From: Cryptosporangium phraense
Lineage (GTDB): Bacteria > Actinomycetota > Actinomycetes > Mycobacteriales > Cryptosporangiaceae
Direction of reading: 5' to 3'
Assembly (NCBI RefSeq): GCF_006912135.1
Contig: NZ_VIRS01000011.1
Span: forward strand, 124,001-188,000
Length of the DNA stretch: 64,000 nucleotides
Shown here: positions 1 through 8,297 of the stretch, in pieces
How positions within the stretch are numbered: the stretch's first letter is position 1
Layout: each line of letters starts with the position of its first letter
The notes under the pieces: generated by a model
Told to the model about the DNA's origin: nothing
Seen by the model: only the letters and a program-made list of their open reading frames with translations
The model's database searches: none
Position numbers and translations under genes: made by a program

Positions 1-636
1 CTGCCTCGTGTACTTCTGATCGATCTCTTCCTGCGAGATCGAGTCGCGAGTTGCGGCGTAGGCCTTGTCGCCGAGGCTGCCCGGAATGATGTGGTGCTTA
101 CCCAGAAAGCCGATCCAGTCGTCTTTGTCGTTCGGCTGGATGAACGACTTCTTGTCGGCGTCGCGCTTGGCCTTCTCGGTCTTCGACTCGGCCAGCCAGT
201 CTTTGTACAGCTTCTCGACCTTGGGCTTCGTCGTCCGGATGTCGGAGGCGAGCCGGTCGATCGTCGCCGCGTTCTTCGTCGCGGCCTCGATCCACTGGTC
301 GAGCGAGTAGAGCGATCCGCCGACACGCTCGAGGAATGCGCTGGCGGCCTCACCGGTCCACTCCGGAGCGAGCTTGCCGCCGTGCCGGGACAGGCCGTTC
401 TTGGCCGCGGTGAGCTGCGTCGACAGCGTCCGCCAGGACTGCGCGAGCTTGGCGATCTTCTCCGGGTCGAGCCCGGCGATCATCGGCCACAGCGCGCGGA
501 TGTGCGCGATGTTGTCGGTGTCGCCCCAGTCGGTGGCCCGCGGGGTGGGATACCGCCCCTCGGGTATGTACGTGTCGTTCTCGGCTACGCGGACGCTGCC
601 CGGCTCCCACGTGTAGCCGTAGTAGTTGTCCCCCAC
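1..636 (-). CDS. WXG100/PPE-like putative T7SS substrate, 3' end outside the window
   Basis: The GTG start at 636 is preceded by GCGGAGGAG, and the frame stays open for 212 codons to the window edge, so the C-terminus is missing. The N-terminal part is a helical domain with a W-T-G turn (PEWTGEAASAF, about residue 92) between two long amphipathic helices, as in WXG100/PPE-type T7SS substrates. A lysine/aspartate-rich segment then leads to DWIGFLGKHHIIPGSL, which may begin a C-terminal effector region. It lies 24 bp after the preceding minus-strand gene and is probably in the same transcript. That it is exported through the adjacent system is inferred from the fold pattern and position. The C-terminal activity cannot be judged. 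Confidence 0.75.
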   Translation of the reverse strand, partial: MGDNYYGYTWEPGSVRVAENDTYIPEGRYPTPRATDWGDTDNIAHIRALWPMIAGLDPEKIAKLAQSWRTLSTQLTAAKNGLSRHGGKLAPEWTGEAASAFLERVGGSLYSLDQWIEAATKNAATIDRLASDIRTTKPKVEKLYKDWLAESKTEKAKRDADKKSFIQPNDKDDWIGFLGKHHIIPGSLGDKAYAATRDSISQEEIDQKYTRQ

Positions 637-660
637 GGGTACTCCTCCGCTACGGCCTGG

Positions 661-1242
661 TCAGATCTGCAATGCCGGGGTCTGGTAATCGTCCGAGTCG
701 GCGTCCGGGATGCCGGGACCGCCACCGGGGTGGGCCGGGCGTTCGCCGGTGCCGGTCGGGACGGGCGCGTCGGGATCGCCGGGCTGGCCGCCGGGGCCCC
801 GCTTCTCGTCGGTGGCGGCGGCCTGCGTCGTCTCGGGGTTGCCCGGCTGCTGGTCGCCGGGGCGCGGGATGAACGCGTCGACGACGTTGTCCATCGTGAC
901 GCCGCTCAGCGCGTCGCCGTCGCGGTACTGGAGCGCGATGCCCTGCGCGGCGTAGCCGAGCGAGGTCAGCCCGAGGATCGCCTCGCTGGCGAACCGGCCG
1001 GCCGCCTGCGAGTAGTTCGACATCAGGCTGCCGAAGTAGATGGCCTCACCGAGCGGAGGGACGGTGCCCGTCCAGCCGCCTTCGCCGCGGTCGCTGAAGG
1101 CGAGCGCCCCCTGCGACATCTCGACGGCGAAGTTGCCGCCCAGCCCATTGGCCAGATCCTTGGTGCCGATGTCTTTGACCTGCGCGCCGAACTCGTGAAT
1201 GGCATTCAAGCTGGCGCGGATGTTGCCGTCGCGGTCAGCCAT
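661..1242 (-). CDS. T7SS-associated helical protein with Pro/Gly-rich tail
   Basis: This is a 193-residue protein. Residues 1-115 look helical and include a W-T-G turn (GGWTGTVPPL) and an Ala-rich helix; residues 120-193 are Pro/Gly/Asp-rich and probably disordered. There is no signal peptide or membrane segment. It is the first gene of the minus-strand pair leading into the truncated substrate, and lies downstream of eccC in the same direction with a 146-bp gap. Size and position resemble the small PE-like or chaperone-like partners often encoded next to large T7SS substrates, but I do not recognise a named family. A role as partner of the downstream substrate is inferred from the neighbourhood. 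Confidence 0.65.
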   Translation of the reverse strand: MADRDGNIRASLNAIHEFGAQVKDIGTKDLANGLGGNFAVEMSQGALAFSDRGEGGWTGTVPPLGEAIYFGSLMSNYSQAAGRFASEAILGLTSLGYAAQGIALQYRDGDALSGVTMDNVVDAFIPRPGDQQPGNPETTQAAATDEKRGPGGQPGDPDAPVPTGTGERPAHPGGGPGIPDADSDDYQTPALQI

Positions 1243-1388
1243 CGCGTTTCCCCGTTTCTGCGGTTGCTGAGCGTTTCGTGCGAAGGGTATCGAGGTGCGC
1301 TAGTACTACCGGGTGTCTTGAGATAACTGTGAACTATCGCAGAGCCTCGTCGAACGTGGAGTAACCACGGCTCGTCGCTTCCGAAGGT

Positions 1389-4300
1389 TCACTCCGACGG
1401 ATCGAGCCAGCCGAGTTGGACGAGCCGGGCACCGTCCTTCCGGGTCACCATCCAGGCCCGACCGGGCGGCAGCGCCTGGGGCCGGATGTTGCCGAGCAGG
1501 ACGCCTTCGTCGCGGTCGCCGGACATCACCAGACCCGGCGATCCCAGCTCGCGCAGCCGCATCACGAACGCTTCGTAGAGCGCCCGGCTGGCGCCACCAC
1601 TGCGCCGGGCGATCACCAGGTGCAGGCCGATGTCGCGAGCCTGGGCCAGGACGTCGAGCAGCGGCGCGAGCGGGTTCGTCGACCCGGACGAGACCAGGTC
1701 GTAGTCGTCGACCAGCACGTAGAGGTCGGGCCCGCGCCACCAGCTGCGGTCGCGCAGCTGCTCCGGCGTGACGTCCGGCCCCGGGAGCCGGTTGTGCATG
1801 ACGGTCGCGACCTCGTTGATGATCTCCTCGGTCACCGGCGCCGACGTGCCGTAGCCGATCAGGTGCTCGGCCGAGACCGCGCCGAGCAGGCTTCGCCGGT
1901 AGTCGACGACGATCAGGCGGGCCTGGTCGGTCGCGTGCGTGTCGGTGATGCGCCGGGCCAGCTGACGCAGGAACCCGGTCTTGCCCGACTCGGAGTCGCC
2001 GAACAGCAGGAAGTGCGGGTCGGTGGCGAAGTCGACGTACACCGGCTGTAGATCGTTCTCCGCGATACCGATCGGCACCCCGGGCACGCGGTCGTCCACG
2101 GCCGCGGTGATGTCGGCGTACGGCACGGTCGCGGGCAGCAGCCGGACCCTCGGCGCCAGCGGGCCGGCCCAGGCGTTGGCGACGTCTTGCACGAGCTTGG
2201 CGACGCCGTCGGCCAGGTCGGTCGTCTCGGCCCGGCTGTCGGCCCGGGGCAGTGCGGCGAGGAAGTGGAACTTGTCGACGGTGATGCCCCGGCCCGGCGT
2301 GTTCTCGGGCACGTTCAGCGCGGTGCGCCGGTCGAGATAGGAGTCGGACGGCTCGCCCAGCCGGAGCTCGAGGCGGGTGCCGAGAATGTCGCGCAGTGCC
2401 GGGCGCAGGTCGAGCCAGCGGGTCGCCGACACCACCACGTGGATGCCGTACGAGAGGCCCCGGTTGGCCAGGTCGGTGACGCCCGCTTCCAGCTCTTCGA
2501 ACTCGTTGCGCAGCGTCAGCCAGTTGTCGACGACCAGGAAGACGTCGCCGAACGGGTCGTCGGCGAAGTCGCCCCGGGCCTTGCGCCTGCGGTAGGTGGC
2601 CATGCCGTCGATCGCGTGGCGCGCGAAGCGCCGCTCGCGCTCGAGCAGCAGCGTGCGCAGCTCGGCGACCGTGCGGCGGACCTCGCCCGCCTCGAGCCGG
2701 CTCGCCACCCCACCGACGTGCGGCAGATCGCGCAGGGCGGCCAGCGAACCGCCGCCGAAATCGAGGCAGTAGAACTGGGCCTCGACCGGCGTGTGGCTGA
2801 GCGCCAGCGACGTGATCACCGACCGCAGCACGGTGCTCTTGCCGCTCTGCGGGCCGCCGACCACGACCGCGTGGCCCAGGCCGCCGGCCAGGTCGAGCGT
2901 CAGCAGGTCGCGCCGCTGCTCGAGCGGGCGGTCGACCAGGCCGATCACCGCGCGCAGATTCGCGCGCCAGCCGGGATCGCCCACCGTGAGGCCGCGCCCC
3001 GGTTCGACCCCGAGCGGTGGTAACAGCTGGTCGAGCGTCGCCGGCTCCTTCAGGGGCGGTAGCCAGACCTGGTGCGCCGGTGTGCCGCGGCCCTGCAGCC
3101 GCTCGACCATGATGTCGAGCAGGCTCTCGCCGATGCCCTCGTCCGGATCCGGAGCGGCCTTCGCGGCCGGCTCGTCCTCGCGCCGGGGGGCCTGATACGC
3201 GGTGGAGAACGCCATCACCGGGGTGCGTTCCGCGCCCGCCCCGCCGCCGCGGTGGCCGCCTTCGCGGTAGACGCCGGAGACGTACGCGGCCCGGAACCGC
3301 GTCATCTCCTCCATGCCGAACTTCAGGTACCCGTGGCCGGGCGCGCGCGGTAGCTCGTAGGCGTCCGGAACGCCCAGAACGACGCGGCTCTCCATCGAGG
3401 AGAACGTCCGCAGGCCGATCCGGTAGGAGAGGTGCGTGTCCAGGCCGCGCAAGCGGCCCTCCTCCAGACGCTGCGACGCGAGCAGCAGGTGGACGCCCAG
3501 CGACCGGCCGACGCGGCCGATCTGGACGAACATGTCGATGAAGTCGGGCTTGGCCGAGAGCAGCTCGCTGAACTCGTCGCAGACGATCATCAGGCTGGGC
3601 ATCGGGACCAGCGGAGCGCCGGCCGCGCGGGCCTTCTCGTAGTCGCGCAGCGACGCGTAGTTGCCCGCGCTGCGCAGCAACTCCTGGCGGCGCAGGATCT
3701 CGCCGTTGATCGCGTCGGTCATGCGGTCGACCAGCGGTAACTCGTCGGCGAGGTTCGTGATCACCGCGCTCGTGTGGGGCAAGCGGTCGAGCTTGGTGAA
3801 CGTCGCGCCGCCCTTGAAGTCGACCAGCACGAAGTTCAGCAGCTCGGACGAGTGCGTCGCGGCCAGCGCGAGCACGAGCGTGCGAAGCAGCTCGCTCTTG
3901 CCGGAACCGGTGGCGCCGATGAGCAGGCCGTGCGGGCCCATGCCGTCCTGCGCGGACTCCTTCAGGTCGAGCTCGACCGGGCTGCCGTCGGCGCCGATGC
4001 CGATCGGCACCCGCAGCCGCTCGCGGTTGGGCCGGGGCCGCCAGGCCGTCGACGGGTCGAGCAGGCGCGGATCGCCCATCCCGAGCAGCTCGCCCAGCTC
4101 GAGCTCGTTGGTCATCGGCCGCTCGCCGCGGGCGCCGGCCGAAAGTCGCAGCGGGGCGAGCTGCCGGGCCAGCGCCTCGGCCTGGACGACGCCCATCCGG
4201 TCGGCCGCGCCGATCTCGGCCTCGCCGTCCATCGTGGCGCTGCGCAGCCGGCCCGCGCGGTCGACGTCGAGCACCAGCGTCGTCGGGTCGAGCAGGCGCG

Positions 4301-5351
4301 GGGGAGGGTTGCCGATGTCGATCAGCGTGACGCCCTCGATGCCGCCGTCGGTGACCAGGTGGTCGGAACCGGCCGGGTCGGCGCCGTCGAGGATCACGAC
4401 CAGGTGCGGCGACACCTCCTGCCCGGCGCCGGTCGGGTTGAACCGCGGACGCCCGGACAGCACGTCGTCGAGCATCGCCTCGGCCGCGAGCACGGTGGGC
4501 GCGACCAACCGCACCGGGCCCAGCGCGTCGGTGCGCTCGGGATGCTGGGCGTGCGGCAGCCACTTGACCCAATCCCAGCCGGCCAGCCTTTCCGGGGCCG
4601 CGCAGACGACCACTCGTACGTCGTCCGGAGCATGGAAAGTACTGACCTGGGCCAGCAACGAGCGGGACACCCCGCGCACGCCCTCGGCGTCCCCACGCAG
4701 GTAGATGCGGGAGAAACCGTTCAAGGCCAGCGCGACCGGCATGTCGGACACCACCGCGTACGTGGTGACGAAACGGCGGAGAGCCTGGGCGCAGAGCGGT
4801 TCCAGGTCGTCCATCTGCTGGACCGGCGGCGTGATCATCGGGGTCGCGAGGTCCTGCGGACCGAGACCGATGCGGACGACGGCGAAGTCTTCGTCGGTGG
4901 GGCGGCGCTCCCAGAGCCGGTAGCTCTGGGCCGAGGTCCAGAGCGCGGCCGGCTCGGGATGGCGGTAGAACATCGCCTCGCGCTGGGCTTGGACCACATT
5001 GCGGGTCTTGCGCCGCAGCTGGGCGAGGTGGCGCATGTACTCGCGCCGCTGCGCCGCCATCTCCTGCTTGCTGGGCTGACCGGAGTACGAGCCCATCTGG
5101 CTGCCGAGCATGCCGACTGCCGACAGGCCGAAGAGGCCGCCGGTGATGTAGCGCAGCGTGCCGCCGCCGGTGCCCGCGAACATCAGCGCCATCGCCGCCG
5201 AGCCCGCGAGCATCGGCAGCATGGTCATCATCTGACCCCAGGCGCGGCCGGTGGCCGGCGGAATCGTCGGCGGGGACTCCAGCAGCAACTCGCCCTCCGG
5301 GAAATCCGGCGCAGGGCGACGCGGTGGCCGCTTGACGATGACCGTGCCCAA
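1389..5351 (-). CDS. eccC: EccC, FtsK/SpoIIIE-type ATPase of the type VII secretion system
   Basis: This is the motor ATPase of the ESX/T7SS, a membrane protein that binds WXG100 substrates. At 1320 residues it matches a single-chain EccC. The N-terminus GTVIVKRPPRRPAPDFPEGE is the family signature, followed by two hydrophobic segments near residues 45-90. Three ATPase domains carry P-loops GATGSGKS (about 478), GGPQSGKS (about 830) and GDSESGKT (about 1118), with Walker B strands MIVCDEF, VFLVVDN and LYVLVDD. Only domain 1 has the usual DE pair. The TTG at 5351 is preferred because GGGGAGGA lies 5 bases upstream and it gives the canonical N-terminus; an in-frame ATG at 5384 would add 11 residues. 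It is divergent from eccD. Confidence 0.95.
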   Translation of the reverse strand: MGTVIVKRPPRRPAPDFPEGELLLESPPTIPPATGRAWGQMMTMLPMLAGSAAMALMFAGTGGGTLRYITGGLFGLSAVGMLGSQMGSYSGQPSKQEMAAQRREYMRHLAQLRRKTRNVVQAQREAMFYRHPEPAALWTSAQSYRLWERRPTDEDFAVVRIGLGPQDLATPMITPPVQQMDDLEPLCAQALRRFVTTYAVVSDMPVALALNGFSRIYLRGDAEGVRGVSRSLLAQVSTFHAPDDVRVVVCAAPERLAGWDWVKWLPHAQHPERTDALGPVRLVAPTVLAAEAMLDDVLSGRPRFNPTGAGQEVSPHLVVILDGADPAGSDHLVTDGGIEGVTLIDIGNPPPRLLDPTTLVLDVDRAGRLRSATMDGEAEIGAADRMGVVQAEALARQLAPLRLSAGARGERPMTNELELGELLGMGDPRLLDPSTAWRPRPNRERLRVPIGIGADGSPVELDLKESAQDGMGPHGLLIGATGSGKSELLRTLVLALAATHSSELLNFVLVDFKGGATFTKLDRLPHTSAVITNLADELPLVDRMTDAINGEILRRQELLRSAGNYASLRDYEKARAAGAPLVPMPSLMIVCDEFSELLSAKPDFIDMFVQIGRVGRSLGVHLLLASQRLEEGRLRGLDTHLSYRIGLRTFSSMESRVVLGVPDAYELPRAPGHGYLKFGMEEMTRFRAAYVSGVYREGGHRGGGAGAERTPVMAFSTAYQAPRREDEPAAKAAPDPDEGIGESLLDIMVERLQGRGTPAHQVWLPPLKEPATLDQLLPPLGVEPGRGLTVGDPGWRANLRAVIGLVDRPLEQRRDLLTLDLAGGLGHAVVVGGPQSGKSTVLRSVITSLALSHTPVEAQFYCLDFGGGSLAALRDLPHVGGVASRLEAGEVRRTVAELRTLLLERERRFARHAIDGMATYRRRKARGDFADDPFGDVFLVVDNWLTLRNEFEELEAGVTDLANRGLSYGIHVVVSATRWLDLRPALRDILGTRLELRLGEPSDSYLDRRTALNVPENTPGRGITVDKFHFLAALPRADSRAETTDLADGVAKLVQDVANAWAGPLAPRVRLLPATVPYADITAAVDDRVPGVPIGIAENDLQPVYVDFATDPHFLLFGDSESGKTGFLRQLARRITDTHATDQARLIVVDYRRSLLGAVSAEHLIGYGTSAPVTEEIINEVATVMHNRLPGPDVTPEQLRDRSWWRGPDLYVLVDDYDLVSSGSTNPLAPLLDVLAQARDIGLHLVIARRSGGASRALYEAFVMRLRELGSPGLVMSGDRDEGVLLGNIRPQALPPGRAWMVTRKDGARLVQLGWLDPSE

Positions 5352-5447
5352 CGATCCTCCCCGTGGATTTGGCTTGGCGCCCATCGTAAGGAAAGAGCGG
5401 CTACGGTCGTCTCCGTTAGCGAACAGCTGTGGATAAAGGAGGGGTCC
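5352..5447. promoter_or_regulatory. Divergent eccC/eccD intergenic region
   Basis: These 96 bp separate the start codons of eccC (minus) and eccD (plus). They hold the ribosome-binding sites of both genes, GGGGAGGA for eccC on the minus strand and AAAGGAGGGG for eccD, so promoters for the two secretion operons must lie here or partly inside the coding ends. No clear -35/-10 pair was identified. Co-regulation of eccC and eccD is inferred from this arrangement. Confidence 0.5.
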
Positions 5448-6836
5448 GTGCCGACGACCAGCGCCGATGGGCTCGCGCGAGTGACGCTGGCAGCCCCGAG
5501 GCGCCGGGTGGACCTCGCGTTGCCCGAGGCGCCTCCGCTCGCCGAGTTGCTGCCGGTGCTGCTGCGGCACGCGGGGGAGGGGCTCGCCGACGACGGCCAG
5601 GCGCACGGTGGCTGGTCTCTGCGCCGGGCCGACGGTGAGCCGCTGGATCCCGAGAAACCCCTCGGACTGCAGGACGTCCGCGACGGCGAGGTCCTGCACC
5701 TCGTCCCCCGCCGGACCGAGTGGCCCGAGCTCGACTACGACGATCTGGCGGACGCGGTGGCCGCGGGCGCTCGTCGGCAGGGACGGGCGTGGTCACCGTC
5801 GTCGACGCGGGTCGCCGGGCTCGCGGTCTCGTGCCTGCTGCTCCTGCTGGGGCTGGCGACCGTGTTGTATTCGGGGCTGTCGCCGCTGGTCGTGGGCGTC
5901 GTGCTGCTGTCGATGGCGGTGTTGTTCGCGGTGGTCGGGGGCGTGCTGTCGCGGGCGTTGTCGGATTCGGTGGCCGGTGCGGTGGTGGCCGGAGTCGGGC
6001 TGCCGTACGCGTTCGTGGGTGGGGCGGTCGTGCTGGCTTCCTCGACGCGGGTGCTGACGTTCGGGGCCGGGCACGTGCTGGTGGGGTCGGTCAGCATGGT
6101 GTTCGTCGCGGTCGTCGGGTATCTGGCGGTGAGCGACGCCGGGTTCGTGTTCGTCGGCGGGATCGTCGCCGGTCTGCTGGGGCTGCTCGGCGGGGTGCTG
6201 CCGTACGCGGGGGCGTCGTCGGTGGGGGCGGCGGCGGTTGTCGTCGGGTTGGCGCTGCTGATCGTGCCGACGCTGCCGTTGATCGCGATGCGGCTCGGGC
6301 GGGTGCCGCTGCCGACGTTGCCGCGGTCGACCGACGAGCTGATGACCGAGACCGTGCTGCCGGCCCGGCGGGTGGTGTATGCCGCGGTGGCGCGGTCGGA
6401 CGACGTGCTGACCGGGGCGTTGCTCGGGGTGTCGGTGGGGTTGGGGTTGGGTTCGCTGGTGTTGCTGCGGGCCTCGGACGTGACGGCGACGGTGCTGGTC
6501 GTCGTGGTGGCGGCCGCGGTGCTGCTGCGGGCCCGGTTGCTGGCGACGATCCGGCAGCGGGTGCCGTTGTTGGTTGCGGGGTTGGTGGGGTTGACTGCGG
6601 TGGCGTTCGCGCCGGCGTTCGGTGGGGCGGCGATGCGGTTGACCGTGGTGACGCCGGTGTTGGTGGTGGTGGCGGCTTTGGTTCTGGCTGGGGGTCTCGC
6701 GTACAGCCGGCGGCCGCCTTCGCCGTATTTGGGGCGGATCTCGGATCTGCTGGATGTGCTGCTGGTCTTGGCGGTCGTGCCGCTGGTGTGCGGGGTGCTG
6801 GGCCTCTACGGCTACGTCCGGGGCCTGGGCGGCTAG
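5448..6836 (+). CDS. eccD: EccD, polytopic membrane channel subunit of the T7SS
   Basis: The product has 462 residues, the usual EccD size. Residues 1-85 form the ubiquitin-like cytoplasmic domain (VTLAAPRRRVDLALPEAPPL... RDGEVLHLVPR). From about residue 118 to the end there are roughly eleven hydrophobic segments rich in Val, Leu and Ala, with the conserved cytoplasmic loop PLPTLPRSTDELM in the middle. EccD forms the membrane vestibule of the ESX complex with EccB, EccC and EccE. The GTG at 5448 follows AAAGGAGGGG at 5435-5444. Its stop overlaps by a few bases the stop of the convergent SUKH-3 gene. Codon use becomes very GTG/GGG-rich in the membrane part, giving a strong strand bias. Confidence 0.95.
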   Translation: MPTTSADGLARVTLAAPRRRVDLALPEAPPLAELLPVLLRHAGEGLADDGQAHGGWSLRRADGEPLDPEKPLGLQDVRDGEVLHLVPRRTEWPELDYDDLADAVAAGARRQGRAWSPSSTRVAGLAVSCLLLLLGLATVLYSGLSPLVVGVVLLSMAVLFAVVGGVLSRALSDSVAGAVVAGVGLPYAFVGGAVVLASSTRVLTFGAGHVLVGSVSMVFVAVVGYLAVSDAGFVFVGGIVAGLLGLLGGVLPYAGASSVGAAAVVVGLALLIVPTLPLIAMRLGRVPLPTLPRSTDELMTETVLPARRVVYAAVARSDDVLTGALLGVSVGLGLGSLVLLRASDVTATVLVVVVAAAVLLRARLLATIRQRVPLLVAGLVGLTAVAFAPAFGGAAMRLTVVTPVLVVVAALVLAGGLAYSRRPPSPYLGRISDLLDVLLVLAVVPLVCGVLGLYGYVRGLGG

Positions 6837-7366
6837 ATTCCGGGTCGCCGCGTTGTGGCCGGATCGATCGGCCGGCCGGCGTAGTCGGCGAACTGGACTT
6901 CGGTGCCTGCACGCACCGAGGGCAGAGGTTCCTCACCTCGGATGAGGCGGACGATGGCCCAATCGAAGTCTTCGGCGAGGTAGTAGCTGCCGTTGTAGTC
7001 GCCGATGAAGACACGCCCGTCGTGGCCGACGACGACGTCGCCGGGATCCGGCGGGTCGAGCTCGGCTACCGGCGTGACGGGTTGGTCCTGCCAGATCGAG
7101 ATCCCGGCGAAGCGGTCCATCTCGGGATCCGTATCGATCGGATGCACTCGCCAGGTGTTGCCGGGAACGCCGATCGTCAGCCCGCCGAACTCGGCGAGGA
7201 TCGGCCGGGCCGCGTCCGAGACCCGGAGTACGGGCGGATCGTCCTGGGTGAGCTCCTGGATCCGCCGATCAAACCGGTCGATGTCGGCGTCGGGGATTTG
7301 GCGGCCCGGATACCAGCCGGCCATCCGTAAATTCGCCTCGACCTGATGCGGGAAGCGGGCGGGCAT
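6833..7366 (-). CDS. SUKH-3-type immunity protein
   Basis: This 177-residue protein shows the SUKH-3 pattern: FPHQVEANLRMAGWYPGR at the N-terminus, a conserved ILAEFGGL helix near residue 70, and the central VVGHDGRVFIGDYNG...YLAEDFDWAIVRLIRG segment. SUKH proteins are a broad superfamily of immunity proteins in polymorphic-toxin loci. The ATG at 7366 lies 4 bases after the stop of the upstream gene 7371-8207, and the two proteins share their last residues (YAGRPIDP.TTRRPG), so they are a tandem duplication and probably a transcript. It sits convergently against eccD. Protection against a T7SS effector is inferred; the partner is not known. Confidence 0.8.
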   Translation of the reverse strand: MPARFPHQVEANLRMAGWYPGRQIPDADIDRFDRRIQELTQDDPPVLRVSDAARPILAEFGGLTIGVPGNTWRVHPIDTDPEMDRFAGISIWQDQPVTPVAELDPPDPGDVVVGHDGRVFIGDYNGSYYLAEDFDWAIVRLIRGEEPLPSVRAGTEVQFADYAGRPIDPATTRRPGI

Positions 7367-7370
7367 CGTG

Positions 7371-8207
7371 TCAGGGGCCGGGGCGCCGGGTCGTGCTCGG
7401 ATCGATGGGCCGCCCCGCGTAGTCGGTGTAGTAAATCTGACCGTCTTCCTTGATCGACGGCAGATCAGATCGCTCGCCGCGACCGAGCCGAACCAGCGCC
7501 CAGTCGGCATCCTCGGCGAGCAGGAAGAGGTTACTGAAATCTGCGAGCCAGACCCTTCCGTCTTCGGACATCACGAGCTCGCTGGCGTAGTGCGCGTCGA
7601 TCCATCCGATGGGCGTAACGGGCTGGTCGAGTAGTTCTTCCAGGTAGGAGAACAGATCGACGACGGGAGCGTGCTCCTGTGGCTGCAAAGACCAGCTGTC
7701 CTTCGGTGTGCGCGCCACCGTCAAGCCACCGAACTCGGTCAGAAATCCGCGGGCGGCCGGCACGACTCCCATCGCCGTCGGCTCATCGGCCGTGAGCTCC
7801 CGCAGATGGTCCGCGTAACGGTCGAGATCCGCCTGCGCGACAGCGCGGCCCGGATACCAGCCGGCTTTTCGTAGGTGGGCTTCTACGTCCTCGGGGAAGC
7901 GGCCCGTCGGGGTCGGGGTGCTGCGGGCGATTATTTCGTCTATCGGTAGTGGGGGCCACGCCGTCACCTCGCCCGAGTCTCGGGCCACCACGACCCGCGC
8001 GTCGCCCACTCGATCGGGCGGCACGGTCCGGTCCACTGCCGGCGGCGCGGCCACCCACGCCACCCACCCCGCCTCGAACTCCCGCATCTCGACGCGCCCG
8101 ACCGGCGCCCCCAGCCACCGGGCCGCCCGCTCCGCTGCTTCCTCGCGGCTGACTATGACGATCTCCTCACCGTCGCAGAACCCACCCGAGAGACACCCGA
8201 GACCCAC
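7371..8207 (-). CDS. YrhB-like plus SUKH-3 fusion, putative immunity protein
   Basis: The protein has two parts. The first, about 95 residues after the start, has the pattern SREEAAERAARWLG...GWVAWVA...VVVARDSGEVTAWPPLP, resembling the YrhB-like domain also at the start of the gene at 37231. The second is a SUKH-3 domain (RFPEDVEAHLRKAGWYPGR...FLTEFGGLTV...LVMSEDGRVWLADFSN...LAEDADWALVRLGRG). The start is uncertain: GTG 8207 is the nearest standard codon, but it lacks a good ribosome-binding site. A strong GGTGAGGAG lies 6 bases before an ATA at 8156, which would start the protein exactly at the conserved domain. It is divergent from eccB and followed by the paralogous SUKH-3 gene. Confidence 0.75.
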   Translation of the reverse strand: MGLGCLSGGFCDGEEIVIVSREEAAERAARWLGAPVGRVEMREFEAGWVAWVAAPPAVDRTVPPDRVGDARVVVARDSGEVTAWPPLPIDEIIARSTPTPTGRFPEDVEAHLRKAGWYPGRAVAQADLDRYADHLRELTADEPTAMGVVPAARGFLTEFGGLTVARTPKDSWSLQPQEHAPVVDLFSYLEELLDQPVTPIGWIDAHYASELVMSEDGRVWLADFSNLFLLAEDADWALVRLGRGERSDLPSIKEDGQIYYTDYAGRPIDPSTTRRPGP

Positions 8208-8297
8208 CCGAGTATCCCGAACCCCAGCCACCCCCGAGCCGTGCAGACCCCGGATCTCTATGGTGAGAACTCCGGGCCAGACCGGCAGGGAAGGGCG

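Noticed and set aside
1306-4572. Long minus-strand frame of about 1088 codons overlapping eccC
   Set aside because: It is a shadow of eccC in another frame: Arg/Ala/Gly-rich translation, no motif, no plausible start.
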